DNA from: Lucifuga dentata
Lineage: Eukaryota > Chordata > Actinopteri > Ophidiiformes > Bythitidae
Reading direction: 5' to 3'
NCBI GenBank assembly: GCA_014773175.1
Contig: VXCM01000044.1
Coordinates: 198,672-262,671, forward strand
Length of the DNA: 64,000 nt
The first letter of the stretch is position 1. Each line of letters opens with the position of its first letter. Made by a program: the position numbers and the translations under genes. Positions 46,325 through 59,600 of this stretch are shown piece after piece. A model generated the notes under the pieces. It was not told the DNA's origin, made no database searches, and saw only the letters and a program-made list of their open reading frames with translations.

Positions 46325-48430
46325 TTGGCTCTCTGCCCCGGCTCTGCTCTCCTAGGCCACAACCCCCCAACACCACAGCCAGGTCAGAAGGTTAAAAGTC
46401 AGGGGTCAAGTCATTCAACACCAGCTGACCACATTTGACCTCTAGTTGGGGGGGAGAGGCTAACCTAGCCTGTAAAAATTACTTGAACTCCAACTCAGTG
46501 GAGGATGAGAGACACCCTGGAGAGTTTTTTTAGTCGCCTATCAGAGGAGAAGATTGGGGGGCGACAGCACCCGTTGGAAAGGCTGGCGTTGACTCTGATG
46601 GGGCCAAAACCCCTAAAGCGACGAGACAAGACTCGTTACAAAAAAAAAAAAAAANAAAAAAAAAAAAAAAAGAAGAAAAGAAACGCCTCAGCCAAGTCAG
46701 ACTCTGGGCTTTGTCCATGTCAGACCTCTCCAGCCTCACATCATGGAGTATCTACGTGGAATTTTCTTGTTTCGAAGCCGAAAATCTCCCCAAAATCCAG
46801 GCCAGACTTCAGCCCCCCCAATTAACGCAGGCCTCATATCCCCGGAACCTCTGAAAGCATGCTTGTTGAACCTGCGGGGATATTATCTTTGTGTGCAAGC
46901 GTGTTCGCTGCGTGTATGCGTGTGTGTGGGCACTTGCGGAGCGTGTTAGTATGTGTGCACGTGTGCTCTCGCGTCTGTTCCAAGACTCCCCGTTAAGGCA
47001 AATTGCAGCATTCTTAATGAAACCTCAGGTAAAGTGCTTTAAGTGGACTCTGTCCTCCGAGGCAGTTGGGGGGTCGCCATGCTGTACATGATTACAAGTT
47101 GTCAGTGACGTCGCGGAAAAGGAATCACTGTGTACAAAATGGTCACGCGCATTTTGTAGATATTGATAATGTTTAAAACAAAAAGTAGATATTTAAGGAA
47201 TCAGAAGTTGCGAACGGAAAATGCCTTGGCCTTTTTGAGATACATCTTCGTTCTGGCATTTTTCATTTCATCATATTTTTCTCTTTTTTATTGTCCTTCA
47301 TTTTTAGTGATCGATCAGTGAGTATTCATCAATGTTTTTGATTTCGAAGAGACTGAGTTCCAATCTTCAATTTCAATCACAGTGACCCTGCTGAATCATT
47401 TAACTAACTTTACTAAACTACTATATTTAGGGGCAGAAGCTTTTCCTTTGTTTTGTAGTCAGAGGACAAACCCCTGCCTGTACTTAGGTTTAGACAATTA
47501 AATCAGAATTTGACATGTTTAGATGTGATCACGGCCAAGAATGAAAGTAGATCTATGTGTTTCTGCGTCCCAGCGGCTCTTAAAATGTCTTAATTTGCTT
47601 GTAATGTACCCCGAGAAAAACAAACCTGAGTGGAGCCGAGGACAGTTACAAAGGGGGGAAGCCACAACGGAAAACTGAATGCTGATTTTTAAAGCTTCGC
47701 TTGTTATTTATCCTTAGCATTAAACTTCGGAGACTAAAGCGGAGACACGGATAAACCGGCGAGAACCATCGTAAGCAATCACATCTCCACACTCGCTCAG
47801 CGCTTTGACGGAACACGGCCAAACGGAAGCGTTGATCGGGACGAAGCCAAGCTCGTGCGACTCTTCACCGCGACACAAACAAAACGCCATTTCTTCACTC
47901 CACTTTTCTGTTCTCACTTCCACTCCATGCTAGAAGTGCCATGTCCTCTTTTACGCTCTCACCAGATGTTTGTAGTCTGATTTGCACCTTTTTTTTTTTT
48001 TTTTNAAAAAAAAAAAAAAAAACACGAAAAAAGTTGCTAATAGCCATGTTTTACTATATATGTTTACTAAAGAGTTCCAGAATTTACTACTGTGCTAATG
48101 CAGCAATAATGTTGAGGAGTTGCATCAAGACGCACTTGTCAACACAGGGATTGAATGAATTAAGAAATATCTGATATTTTTATAACTGCAAAGAGTTGAG
48201 TATGGAATGCTTTATGGATATGGGCACCTGCCTCCGGCAAAAAAATCTATACCTTATAGAAACCATATGCTACAGAAAGATCTACAAAATGTGTACATTT
48301 GGTCTCCTTTATCATAGCTGACAGTTTATAGTACTGTATATAATCTTTGCTTGTGTCATTTGAGAATTCCCAAGTTAAATGTAAGCTTTCAAAGTGACAT
48401 GAGAAATAAAGATCTAATGCTAACTGATGA
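46325..48430 (+). other. stk24 3'UTR
   Basis: About 2.1 kb from the stop codon to just past AATAAA at 48405-48410. It contains a poly-A run with N at 46655 and a T-run/N/A-run join at 47985-48022. No coding exon was recognised. Confidence 0.6.
48405..48410 (+). terminator. Polyadenylation signal of stk24
   Basis: AATAAA at the end of the long 3'UTR, followed by a GT-rich stretch (GATTGTGTCGCGTGCGTTTC). Confidence 0.6.
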
Positions 48431-48614
48431 TTGTGTCGCGTGCGTTTCGTTTGCGGATCTTTGCATGGAAAGAGGAGTTTATGAAAAATGTATAAAATGG
48501 AAAAAACAACTAAATGAGTTGAATTCCCCATTTGCAGAGTCTAAACACTTTAGCAAATGAAACAGATTCAACAGGTTAATAATCGAAACCGACCAACCAC
48601 ACATAGCTCATCTC

Positions 48615-48620
48615 TTTATT
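48615..48620 (-). terminator. Polyadenylation signal of slc15a1
   Basis: TTTATT on the plus strand reads AATAAA on the minus strand, about 600 bases after the slc15a1 stop codon. It faces the stk24 signal only about 205 bases away. Confidence 0.65.
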
Positions 48621-49214
48621 GAACTTGATGAACAAGCACTTCACACAGGGCAGTATTGACCAGGCCATAATGAAATCTATCTGGATCATAATTAAATATT
48701 TTATGAGTGAAAACCATACCCTGGAGCGGATGATAACATCATATAAAATGGTCAATATATTACAATACATACAACACTGCGCTAGGAAAATAAATACAAA
48801 TGTTGGAATGGTTTCTTTGTATTTGTACGCCTGTACATAAAAGATTACGTGACAAAAATTACATAAAGATGCTTTTGCTACACAGTGCAAAGTCAATCAT
48901 TGTACAAAAATTTACAATATTGCAAGCGAAAATTACTAAATAGGGATTTAGATTCGAAGCCGGAATGGCTGAAATATATTTGAAATTTATCCCTGCCAAG
49001 ATCTTTCACGAATACTGACCACCTAGAGCATCTATTTTCTCATCCTATTTCTGTGTTCCTTCAGCTTCAGCTTCAGCTTCTGCTTTGGTCATCCAGTCAT
49101 TTTCCAGTCACGTTACATCTCTGGATTGCTGACAGAATGACCAAAGAACTCTCAGACTGAAACACAGAACCAAGCAGCATTCACATAGGAAAAAGGGAAG
49201 AAAGTTTGAAAACT

Positions 49215-52200
49215 TTAGATCTTGGTTTGTTTGATTTCCTCCTCGTCAGAGCTGGAATCGGAATTGCCGCTCTTCTCGTTGCGGTTCTCAACAGAGTCCC
49301 TCTTTTCCATCTCCAAGTTCTTCCTCTCCTTGTCCTCGGGCTCCATGTGGGTGAACTGCGCTTCTATCTTGACCGGGTCAATGTAGGTGTAGAAATAGGC
49401 CATGATGGAAAAGACGATGCACACAAGCACCAGCAGAAAGGCGAAGAGGAGGTACTCCCACTGTGGAACAGAGACGCACGTTAGCTTGGATGTTTTTTGA
49501 TTTGGCGCTTATATGCCTTGAAAATGAGGATAATTCTCTGCATGGTTACTTATGATCTACCCACCTGAGCTGGGAGCTTTGCTTCCCCTGCGACAATTAG
49601 CACAATGATGTTACCTACAGCAACGGTTAACAACCAACCAGCCTGCAACACAGACTTCATGTTGCTTGGCGCCTGGAGAAAAAAACAAACATATGCAATG
49701 TTTTTTAATCATTGCTGCAAACATACTATAAAACATGCTGAGAAAGAATTGGTGCAACGCCCTCTACCTGTGAGTAAGCGAACTCCAGGCCCGTGACAGA
49801 GAAGACCACTTCTCCTGAAGTAATGAGGAAATACTGAGGAATCTGCCAGGCCATGTGGATGGTGTTAGGATTGATGTCCAGCACTGACCGAATACTCTCT
49901 GCACACTAGAGAAAGAAGACATCACCAGGTGTGTCACAGAAATCCAGACGTGGAACTCAAATTACAAGAATTAATAATGTTTTAGAGTCGTTTTTGTGAG
50001 TTGATTTACATTTCCAAATGCAAAAGTTGACGGGATGATCAAGGTATAAGAGCTGCCAAATCCCAGCTTCTGGGTGTAGGTACACTCTTGATTTGCATTA
50101 TTCCTGATTGTGAACGTAGCACTGACAAAGATAAAAAAAAAAAAAGATTAATCAGATCAAAGAGCAGAGAGTTTGATATCATCAAATCTCAGATATTCAC
50201 AACGAAACACAAAACGTACTTGCCCTGTGGAACCAGCTTATAGTCTGACATGTTCATTGTGGTAATGTTCCCAAAGTCTGACGCACCCACTTTTACATTC
50301 AGAACTGAGCTGAAACCATTCAGAAATCTGTGGACAGAACATTTTATTTTCATTTCAAGAAATGAGCAGAATTTAAATACACATTTTTACATTATTCGCT
50401 ACTTGCCTGATTGCATTAGCACCCTGTTCTGGCTTATTTGTGATGTCCTGAAACTGAAGATGGAAAGCCAAAACAAGATACTTTAAAGCTTCTTGATATC
50501 AACTTGATGTAATTCTTGAAAAGCGGAAAGGAACCGTACAGCCCAAATGAACCCTTCAGTATATGGCAGCCTTGCTCACCAATTTCAAGGCCTCGCTGGA
50601 CCCATTCTTAAAGATGACTATGGTGTACCGCATGCCGAGCTCCGGTGGGGTCATAGTGTAAGTTGTGTTAGACACAGTCACAAGAAAACTTGTTTCAAAC
50701 GTCAGGTAATTCCCGTTGGCCTGTAGTAGGACAATTTAAATGTGTTACAAATGTGAAGTTAACCACATATACCACAGCCAACATACATGTGCCCTCAAAA
50801 CGTGTATTTAGTACCGTAAATGGTTCCAATTTGAAGGTTTCGACCCCAAATTTGACGTCAATCGGTGCATCGATCATGTTGATGAACTTAGTTTGGCCTT
50901 CAGTGCTTGATGGAAACTTCGGTAATGTTGTCTAGAAGAGGAACAGGGTTGTGGGTGAACTGTGCCTCAAAGGGGAAAGTGTGTGTGTGTATGTGTGTGT
51001 GTGTGTGAGATACACTCACATCAATCTGTATCTGGACCAAGGCAGCAGCGACAAAAGCGAGAGCAGCTATGAACATCCCGACAGTCATCCTCTTTAAGGG
51101 ACTGCAGAGCACACACAAGTGCACACGTGTTCATCGTCCATGGAACAAGTTCTCCGATTTGTGGCATTAAAATACATCAAGGAACTCACGTGAAGTTTAA
51201 TTTGCACTTAACAATCAGTGGGTAGACCACGCTGTTCATGATCGGCACCAAAACCAGGATCAGGATAGGGTTGATGGTCTGGTGGACGAAACGCAAGAGA
51301 TAGAAAAGGCTTCTGAAGAGTAACTATCGTTTTACATCGACTGAATATCATGGGTCTCACCTGCATTTGATCAGGCTGGATTATCATAAGTCCCTGTGGA
51401 GAAAAGAGAGAGAGACAATATTTCAACCACTCACAATTTTTTGCAAATTCACGATACATGGAAAGAAAATGGCACAAAACCCAATCCTACTTACAAAGTC
51501 GCCCTTCATGGTGGTTGCCTGGAGGGTCCATCTTGATCCCTGCAGAGGAAACAGTGAATGTCTCAAATGTCCCATCCAAAAAATAAAAATCAATCCACTA
51601 TCATAGATGTTTAACTATAGAATATCCCATTTGTTGAAATTGTTAGTTACCTGCTGGTCAAACAGAGCCCAGAACATGGGCAGAGGGATGTAAAGGAACA
51701 GCACCTTCACCACCATCTTCACCTGGGCGATCAGCAGTTTCTGGACAGAAAGAAAGCAAAGAATTATAATTTTTGTACTGCTGATGTTTTGTATTTGCAT
51801 GAACATGTCCGTATTCCGTTCTTACATCATATTTCTCCTCGGCCCAATCCATCCAGTGGGCTCTGTTAGGGTACATTGGGCTGCGATGCCTGAAGCGATT
51901 CTTGAGAGCAAACTACAAGCGGAAAGAACATTTCCATATGTTTGTTATCAGAAAATTTAAAGAACAAGTCAAAGTTTACAAAGATCTTTTGGATAAATAC
52001 AACATTTATAGATTTATACAGTAGATTAGCGTTTCAGCGTTTGTGTTTCAGGAACCACTTACCCAGATGCACCTGCAGACTTGCACCAGGATGTTACCTT
52101 GAGGGGCAGCCTTAATGTACATACTGCTCCCAATAATGAACACAACTGCAGACAGACACATATGAACAATTAGCATCATGGAGGACATTTTTTGATAGAT

Positions 52201-53830
52201 GAAAAGTTAGTAAAATAACACTAGTTCTTACTCAGAGCGACCACCATGAGAGCAGCAGGGATGCCGAATGCCAATGGGTAGCACTTCTGCATGGTGTGAA
52301 TACCACACTCCTGGGCTGGAGACCACACATACACACAATTTTATTCAATTTATCAAAGTTTTGCTGTGGTTGTAGCTAAGTAACAGCTAATATTTGGTTC
52401 TACCTCTGAGGATGGGGGTGATAACAGTAGACAGAAGACTTCCGGCATTGATTGATAAGTAGAAGATGGAGAAGAAGGTGCTTCTCTGCTTCTCCTGTTA
52501 AAAAAAAATCAGGATATTAAGTTTAGCTAAACCAAACATGATTTTTTCATACTCTTAACCTACCCATTTCTTATATAACACCACATTCTGCTACTGTCAT
52601 TAATATTATGGTGTAATCTTTGTCCTTTACCTTGAACAGTGCAATAAAATCACCAAGACACGTGTACTTGTAATTATTAGTTAATAAACAACCGACTGGC
52701 ACTTAGAGATACAAAAAGTGCTGACAAGATGCCATTGATAGCTGAGTGAGGTGTTTGGAATTGCTTTGTGTGAATGTGCATGTGGATACACTCGTGAAAA
52801 CGGTTGTGTGCGTGTGTGTATCGCCACGTCAAACCTGATGTTCCTGAAACTGATCTCCACCAAATGCAGCCACGCAGGGTTTGATGCCTCCCGTTCCAAG
52901 CGCAATCAGGGCCAAACCCACCATGGACAGAGATCTGGAGGCGTGCCGCAACAAAAATACATTAGATTCGATGTGTGTGTGAGTGCATGTATTTTTGTTA
53001 TTCTGCCTGTGTTCAACTCACATATGAAATGCCATATTGTCGGGGGTCCCATCCTTGTTCGTATCTGTGATGTCATGAATGGCACTTATCGCCATGATGA
53101 CCTGTCCCAGAGCATAAACGATGGACAGGTAAATAATAGTCCTGTGCAGAGAGAGGGAGGGTAGAGAGATTAGATAAAGCGTCAAAATTTAAAGGGCCTT
53201 ACCGATGGTTTTGCATGTTTGAGCCCAATACATACAGTGTAACGTGTATATGGGAAGTTCTGTATGGCTTTAACAACTCTAGAATCAGAATTCGCCGTTG
53301 CAGAATTCGATTTGGCGACTCACTTGAACTTGCCGAGCCAAGTGTCGGCCACGATGGCTCCCAGGATGGGCGTCAGATAGCAGAGAGCCACGAAGGTGTG
53401 GTAGATGGTGGTGGCGAAGTTGTCATCCCAATTCAGGAAGTACTTGAAGTACAGCACGAGCACAGCTGTAGAGCGGGACATGGGAGAGAAAGAATGGACG
53501 GGTGCCGAGAAATCCAAAAAACGGAAGACACGGCGTTGGACTCACCTCGCATGCCATAGTAGGAGAAACGCTCGCAGAATTCGTTGACCACGATGAAAAA
53601 GATGCTGACTGGGAAGCCACATATAGTCGCCTGCCAGCAAAGAAAAATATGAAACACACTGCACCTAATGACTTAGAAATATGTCATAAATCGATGGGAA
53701 ATAATACAAAAAAAATTTGCTTTGTACTTTGAAAACATAATGAACTTACACTTTTCTTGATCTTCTTTTCGTTGTCTGTAGAAATAAGGTGACATCACAA
53801 ATTATTGATTTAGACCCAACAGTTTGATTT

Positions 53831-53865
<35 letters not shown>

Positions 53866-53999
53866 AACATTACTGTAACCTCAAGATGCATGAAAAGAAA
53901 TCCAAAAATGTAAAAGAAGGGTTTTCCAGGATATGTGTTATTTGCTGGCAGGAGTATCCCAGTCTTAGAGTTCCGGTCCGGAGCGGACTCACCTGTCAT
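49215..53999 (-). CDS. slc15a1: Proton-coupled oligopeptide transporter PEPT1
   Basis: Apical intestinal H+/di- and tripeptide symporter. Coding exons (5' to 3'): 53999-53993, 53775-53750, 53630-53546, 53465-53324, 53141-53022, 52934-52835, 52494-52404, 52315-52232, 52145-52063, 51912-51826, 51740-51651, 51539-51495, 51393-51361, 51278-51190, 51101-51020, 50931-50815, 50720-50580, 50453-50407, 50327-50220, 50121-50010, 49905-49768, 49672-49565, 49460-49215; 726 residues (human 708), phases consistent. Seen: the proton-coupling NEFCERFSYYGMR motif in helix 1, the IYHTFVALCYLTPILGA helix with the conserved His, GTGGIKPCVAAFGGDQF, WALFDQQGSRWTLQA, a variable extracellular domain (exons 16-20), and the last helices with GEVVFSVTGLEF. 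The tail is acidic and serine-rich (NSDSSSDEEE). The donor of the exon at 50453-50407 is GC, not GT. Fish slc15a1a/b not resolved; synteny with stk24 and dock9 fits the conserved locus. Confidence 0.95.
53188..53255. mobile_element. Palindromic repeat fragment, copy G, in slc15a1 intron 4
   Basis: Left end only: TTTAAAGGGCCTTACC followed by TTTTGCATGTTTGAGCCCAA. Confidence 0.6.
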
Positions 54000-54094
54000 G
54001 GCTGCTGTGTGTGTAGAGCTCCGTTCTCCGACCAAATCCTAAAGGAAGAGAGACGTCGAGATCTGAACTAAGAAGACCGAACTGAGGCCTGGTG

Positions 54095-54104
54095 AGCTTT
54101 TTAT
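54095..54104 (-). promoter_or_regulatory. TATA-like box upstream of slc15a1
   Basis: On the minus strand ACATAAAAAG lies about 95 bases before the start codon. On the plus strand the same site reads TTTTTATGT, which also fits a CDX-type TTTATG motif. Intestinal PEPT1 promoters are known to respond to CDX2 and Sp1; the assignment here is inference. Confidence 0.4.
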
Positions 54105-55825
54105 GTAACCACCTTTCAAACCTCTGCTCTCATGACACCTCCTACCACACCCACTGAGGCTGGACTGTGGATCACACACACACACACACACAAGCTTCTG
54201 TACATCTTGTCCGCCACCACCTCCCATCATACAACTCATCATTCCACCCTCCTTGCACATTTTATCATAATCACAGGTGCATGAGTGTGTGGTTTTGTGA
54301 GTGTGTGTGTGCACATGGTTTTATGTGTGTGTCTACTTTATCAGTTAGTTTTAAACTTTTATTATCAGTAAAGTTCTGTTTTGACTGTTACATCACACCA
54401 AATAAAGACACAGAAATACACACTGTTAAACAAGTAGTACTCACTCAGGTACATGATGTTTAATGGACACCAACCAACAGGACAGCAACACAGAGAGTGT
54501 GTGTGTGTGTGTGTGTGTGTGNTGGGGGGGGGGTTTGTGGCAGTGATAAGAGGTGGGATTAGCTGTGTTTATGACATGACAGTGAGCGCTGTGGGTTTTA
54601 TGGGAGTCAGCATCCCGCTTTCACTCCTGTCTTTCTCTCTGGGCTATCATGCACACACACACATGCACACACACATCTGCTGTACTTGCTTGCTCAAAAG
54701 CAAACACAGGGAGAGAGAGGGAGAGTGGGATGCTTGGACATGTTCACACACACACATTGTGATATGACAAGTTATTAATCATAACTCAGATTAGGAATAC
54801 GGGGAACCATCATACATGATCATATGACTCTGAAGTCACTTATATTTATTAACATTACAATTATTTTCACTGATAATACGTCATTGGAAAGAAATAAGTA
54901 ATAATCACCAGTTGATGTCATAATATGATGACATTTAAACAAGATTTTCAGCCAATTTAAAGGGACATTTTGTGTTTTTGTTCAACAATTTTCTATATTA
55001 TTGGCTCCTTTATTAGACAGAGGTTTACAAATCCAAGATATTGAAGTAAATATTGTCTCCAGAACATAATGTTGCCATGCCTTTAATGTTAATTATGCAT
55101 TTTCTAAGTCATGTAGAACTATAGATGGTACAAAATTGTAAAGTTTTGGTGTTAACTGTATGAGGACATCTGGTACTCGCCGTTCCTGATGGTGGAAATG
55201 TTTGCCACAAGCTAGAATGAGCCCTTGCCTCTCTTTATATTCTGATCTGTCTTCAGCCTTTTCCCCTTTAAGGGAATGATGGCTGTCATTCGTAGTCACT
55301 CATTGTCTACAGCTGCTTCTCTGGCTGTGGAAACCATTTGCCTTCTTTTGTTTACTGCCATGTCTTTAATTTAAAGGTCTCTGTGATTTTTTCCTGCAGC
55401 AAGCTTGTTTTGTCATCCTTGAACTTGGGTTCCACCATTTAACTGCTTCAGGTAAGAATTTTCAGTATTTATTAGGAGTTTTGGTGTATTTGCTGGGAAT
55501 TTACACACTTAAAATGCTCCATTGTGCTTAGTGTGATGTTTGCAGTTCAAGCTGGATTGCAAAAAAGGGGTGAGAATCTGTTTCAGGACTGAGGAACCAT
55601 CTAAGATCGTGTCATATTAGCTCAAAAACAAAAAAGTAATGACCAATGGCTGTGACGGGATCAGACATACAAACATAATTCATAAAATGAGTTTATCTAG
55701 TTGTAAAGGAGGATGAAGTTTGATACGGAGCAGATATAAAGACATGCTGTTTCAGCATTTCCTGACTGAACTTGTTCCTCTTCCTTAAAATGTGAATATG
55801 CGTAAACACAATAAACAGTTAATAG
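54105..55825. other. Intergenic region between slc15a1 and dock9
   Basis: Contains CA/TG microsatellites (54175-54192, 54297-54335, 54498-54521 with an N at 54522, 54652-54676). No coding exon was recognised. Confidence 0.5.
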
Positions 55826-56666
55826 GAGATAACAGATTTTATTTATTTAAAAGCCTTCAACATATTTACAAGAGCAGTTATTCAGTAAAAACGTTTTTTG
55901 ACAGACAAACAAAAAGAAATACAAATGGTCACACCCTTGTCTTGAATTGCACCGTTTTTCTCGAACATCTTTGGCAAGAGTGAGTGGTTTGTAGATGTAA
56001 TCATAGAAAATATTGCACACACTTTTTTTTTTTTTTAACANTCTTTTTTTTTTTTTTAACACAAAATAGGTTAAAACATTGGCCTTAGTCAGTTCCTATA
56101 CTTTTGCCTCAAGTCCACTAAAATAGAGAGAATAATCCTTTAATAATCCTTTCAAATGCCTGTGTGTCAAGGTAAAGGTAAAATCTCATGGTTGTACATT
56201 TGTAAAGGCTTGAATGGACAAGAATAGAAAAATTATATGTAAAAATACAGCGCCGAAGCAGAATGAATGTATGTTTTCCAGTAGTGGCGTTTATTTCCTA
56301 CAAAAACTTCCCGAAACAAACATATAAACGCTGTACATGAACAGGAGCCCTACAGTAAAAAAGATACGCGAGCTACAAATACTGATGTTTTAACTGCTTT
56401 GATAAGGTTATTTAGGATCATTATTATGTGCTAAACCCCCTCTGATACCAAAATAGGATAAAATGTGTAAAGCAAAAAAAACCATGACCCACATCAGATG
56501 AAAAATCTATAGTATCACAATTCCAAAGCTTATAGTTTTCACTGGAGTCTCCATAGGAAACAAGAGCAAAGCCAAGTGATGCATTTCTGACTTTGTCATC
56601 AAGCATGGGATTTGTTTTCCGGTTAAAGAGTCTAAATTGGGAAGAATCCGACGTGAAATGTGCGTA
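55826..56666 (-). other. dock9 3'UTR
   Basis: Extends from the stop codon (56667-56669) to minus-strand AATAAA candidates at 55838-55847. An N at 56041 sits between two near-identical T-rich blocks, another unmerged join. No coding exon was recognised. Confidence 0.5.
55838..55843 (-). terminator. Polyadenylation signal of dock9
   Basis: TTTATTTATT on the plus strand gives two overlapping AATAAA signals on the minus strand. Confidence 0.5.
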
Positions 56667-59600
56667 TCAGAGGATGGTGGTTGAACCATGTGGGTTGGCG
56701 CTGGTTGGCGTGCCACTGATGGCGTTAAAGATGCCCAGCGAGTCAGAAAGAGCGCCTCTTGTGCCGTCCTCCACCGGGTTAATCTGTAAAACGGAAATGA
56801 GAAAGATCATTGGAAGTGTTTCTCCATTCATAACCTCATTTAAATAAATGATAAAAGCAGCATTACCATCCGATCTGCTCAGGTCAGCACAAAAAGAAGA
56901 GACGGCTGTTAGTAAGACCGCAACAGACAGCTTTTCTATATGAAAACTGTGAAGAAACACATCGAAAAGCATTTTGGGAGCCCACCTGTTCGTGCATGAT
57001 GTTTGACAGCTCCCGAGCCAGTTCTCTGTAGTTGGCCTTCATCTCGTCGTGATACTCATGCTGGTCCTCTTTGATCAGCCGCTCATTCACCCCCAGCGCC
57101 TGGCCGCAGGCGTCCACAAACTGCCTGAGGAGCCAAACATTTGACGAATTATTGATCGACATTGAACTCAACACTGGAGAGAATGAGGAAGTTGAGGTTA
57201 TCAGATGCATGTTGCCTTCCTTGATGAGTACCTGAAGACCTCTTTGAGCTGTTTGACTTTGTTGTCGGGGTATTTCTTGGCACTGCTGTCGTCGAGGAAG
57301 GCTCTGGCATAGGCGAGAGGACCAGCGTTTACCTGGAAAACCACACAGGTACAGAATCAAACAACGCGCCAAATGAGGCGATTCTGATCCCTCACGAAAT
57401 GATTTTGTTCCCGTCCGCACCTGAACACTGATGCTGCCTTGCAGTTTGAGCTGCAGCCGGATCATGTCCACCTCAGAGGCCGAACACAGCAGCCGCAGCT
57501 CGGCCACCTTGGCGCTCATCTCATCTATGGCGACCTCGATGGGGCTCAGGTCCGTCTGGTGTTGGTACATCACCGCTATGCGCTTCTTCACGTACGGGAA
57601 ACAGTGGGTGGCTGCGTGGAAACAGGATGAGGAGAAATGAGGATGGAGGGAGCCATTTTTCCACTTTAGTGTGTGCATTAAACACACTAAATAATGTAAA
57701 CTGTAATTGCACTGTAATGTAATGTAACTAATGAGTGGGCCCGGCTGTCACGCTGCCAAACTGCTATCAGGCAGCGTGATTATTAATGAGACGAGATAAC
57801 GGCTGAACTTTGAGATGAAATAGATGGTACATAATAAACCTCACCTTGTTAAGGCTTATCTGATTAACGATCCTGATGCTAAAATGAGAATAATCAACAA
57901 TAACAGATAGCAATGTTGCTATGACCCTGATGATAATGTGTGACCTACTGGTGAGAACCGTCCGCCGTTTGCACTGCTCCTCCACCCCTCCCTGCTTTTT
58001 CCCCGACACTGTGAACGGGGTCTCAAACACGAAGCGGCGGATGTTGTGGCTCTTCTCGAAGTCAGTCTTCCTGTCCTCCAGCTCTTTGTCGTCTAGGTAG
58101 GGCATGACGTGAGTCACCTGGATGTAGGCGTACTTTGAGTCCAAGTCCTTTGGGTTCACCTGTGGGTGCAGAAGAAGCCAAGAAGGAGCTGTTGTCATGG
58201 AAACGCTGAAATCCAGTTTGAGAGATTTGTTTTATGATTTAAAGCTGAAATGAAAGGATTACATGAGCTGAGAAACCCTTTCTGAACTTCTTAATGAAAG
58301 AAAATCTGACAAATTTTGGCATTTAAAGGACAATACCAATGGTTTTGCATGTTTGAGCCCAATATATACAACCCACATAGAAGTTACATTACTAACAACC
58401 ATGTTCCAAAACCTATTTTTTTATTTTTTTTGTTAATCTATTATTTTCAATCTGTAATGTTGAACTGTGTGTTAAACACAAATTTCCCTCTGGGACAATA
58501 AAGTATTATCTTATCTTGTTATTGGAGCAGTAAACATTAGAATTGTTTTTCCTATCTTCCAGGTTGTCATTGTTTTCAGTTCATTCCAGTACACTATTAA
58601 AATGAATTTAAAGAGATCTGAAATGTGCTTGAGATAAATAATCCATTGCAGCAAACATGGAAAATGAAAAATGGTTTCAGTAACAAACTAAGTTTGGGTT
58701 TGGGCTTAACCATGCATAATCACAGGGATGGTCCTTTAAAGCAAATCTTGATATATTAGGTGTAATAAGGCTTTAAATTATGTTGTAACCATGATTTTCT
58801 TTTCTGTCCCTGAACTCTGCATGACAAACCTCCTGCAACACGTTCTCAATATTTCACAATTGTCGGAGTCTTCCATTTCCTGTTACACACTCAGAGTTGA
58901 ACCTACCCTGCCAGAGTCTTGAATAATCTTGACGTTCTCCTGGCCAAACTTGTCGGAGTAGAGCTTCAGGAGCCTCTGGGAAATCTCAGACAGCGGGGTG
59001 AACTTTGGCTCCTTGTAGATGTACTCCTTCCCATCCTCATCCTCGAAGAAGCCCTGCGGAGAAGAAGGAGACGGTCAGGAACGAGTCTCAAAATTTGACT
59101 AGAAACCGAATAAGCCACAAGACAAGCTTAAAGGAGCACACCGGTGATTTTGCATGTTTGAGCATATTTTAGAGAGGTTATCAGAAATATAACATGCCCA
59201 ATAGTATTGATTGGGCTCAAACATGCAAAATCACTGGCGTGGTCCTTTAATAAAGTGCATTGCCATGATGCTAGCACATGGAAGAGCACATCAGACCACA
59301 TATCAAACACACACACAGCCAGAAGCTGTACACACTTACCGCAGCCTTGGAGGGGGCAAGAAAAGCAGAGAGATCTTTATTAAAAAGAGGATTTTGGCGT
59401 AGATGTGTGTGTGTGTTTGTGTTTGTGTGTGCATGCATGCAAAAGAGATAAGATAATCGAGTTAGCCGTCATGCTATCTAACATGCACAGGTGTTTTACC
59501 TGTCCAAAGAAGGCCACTCTGAAGTATGTACCCAGCAGCCTTTTGCCTGTATGCATCACCTCCATCACTTTAGTGTAAGCACGGTGAAGGGTGTCATATA

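Noticed and set aside
48005..48005. Palindromic T/A run read as a terminator hairpin
   Set aside because: It contains an assembly N and lies in a vertebrate 3'UTR; no support for a functional hairpin.
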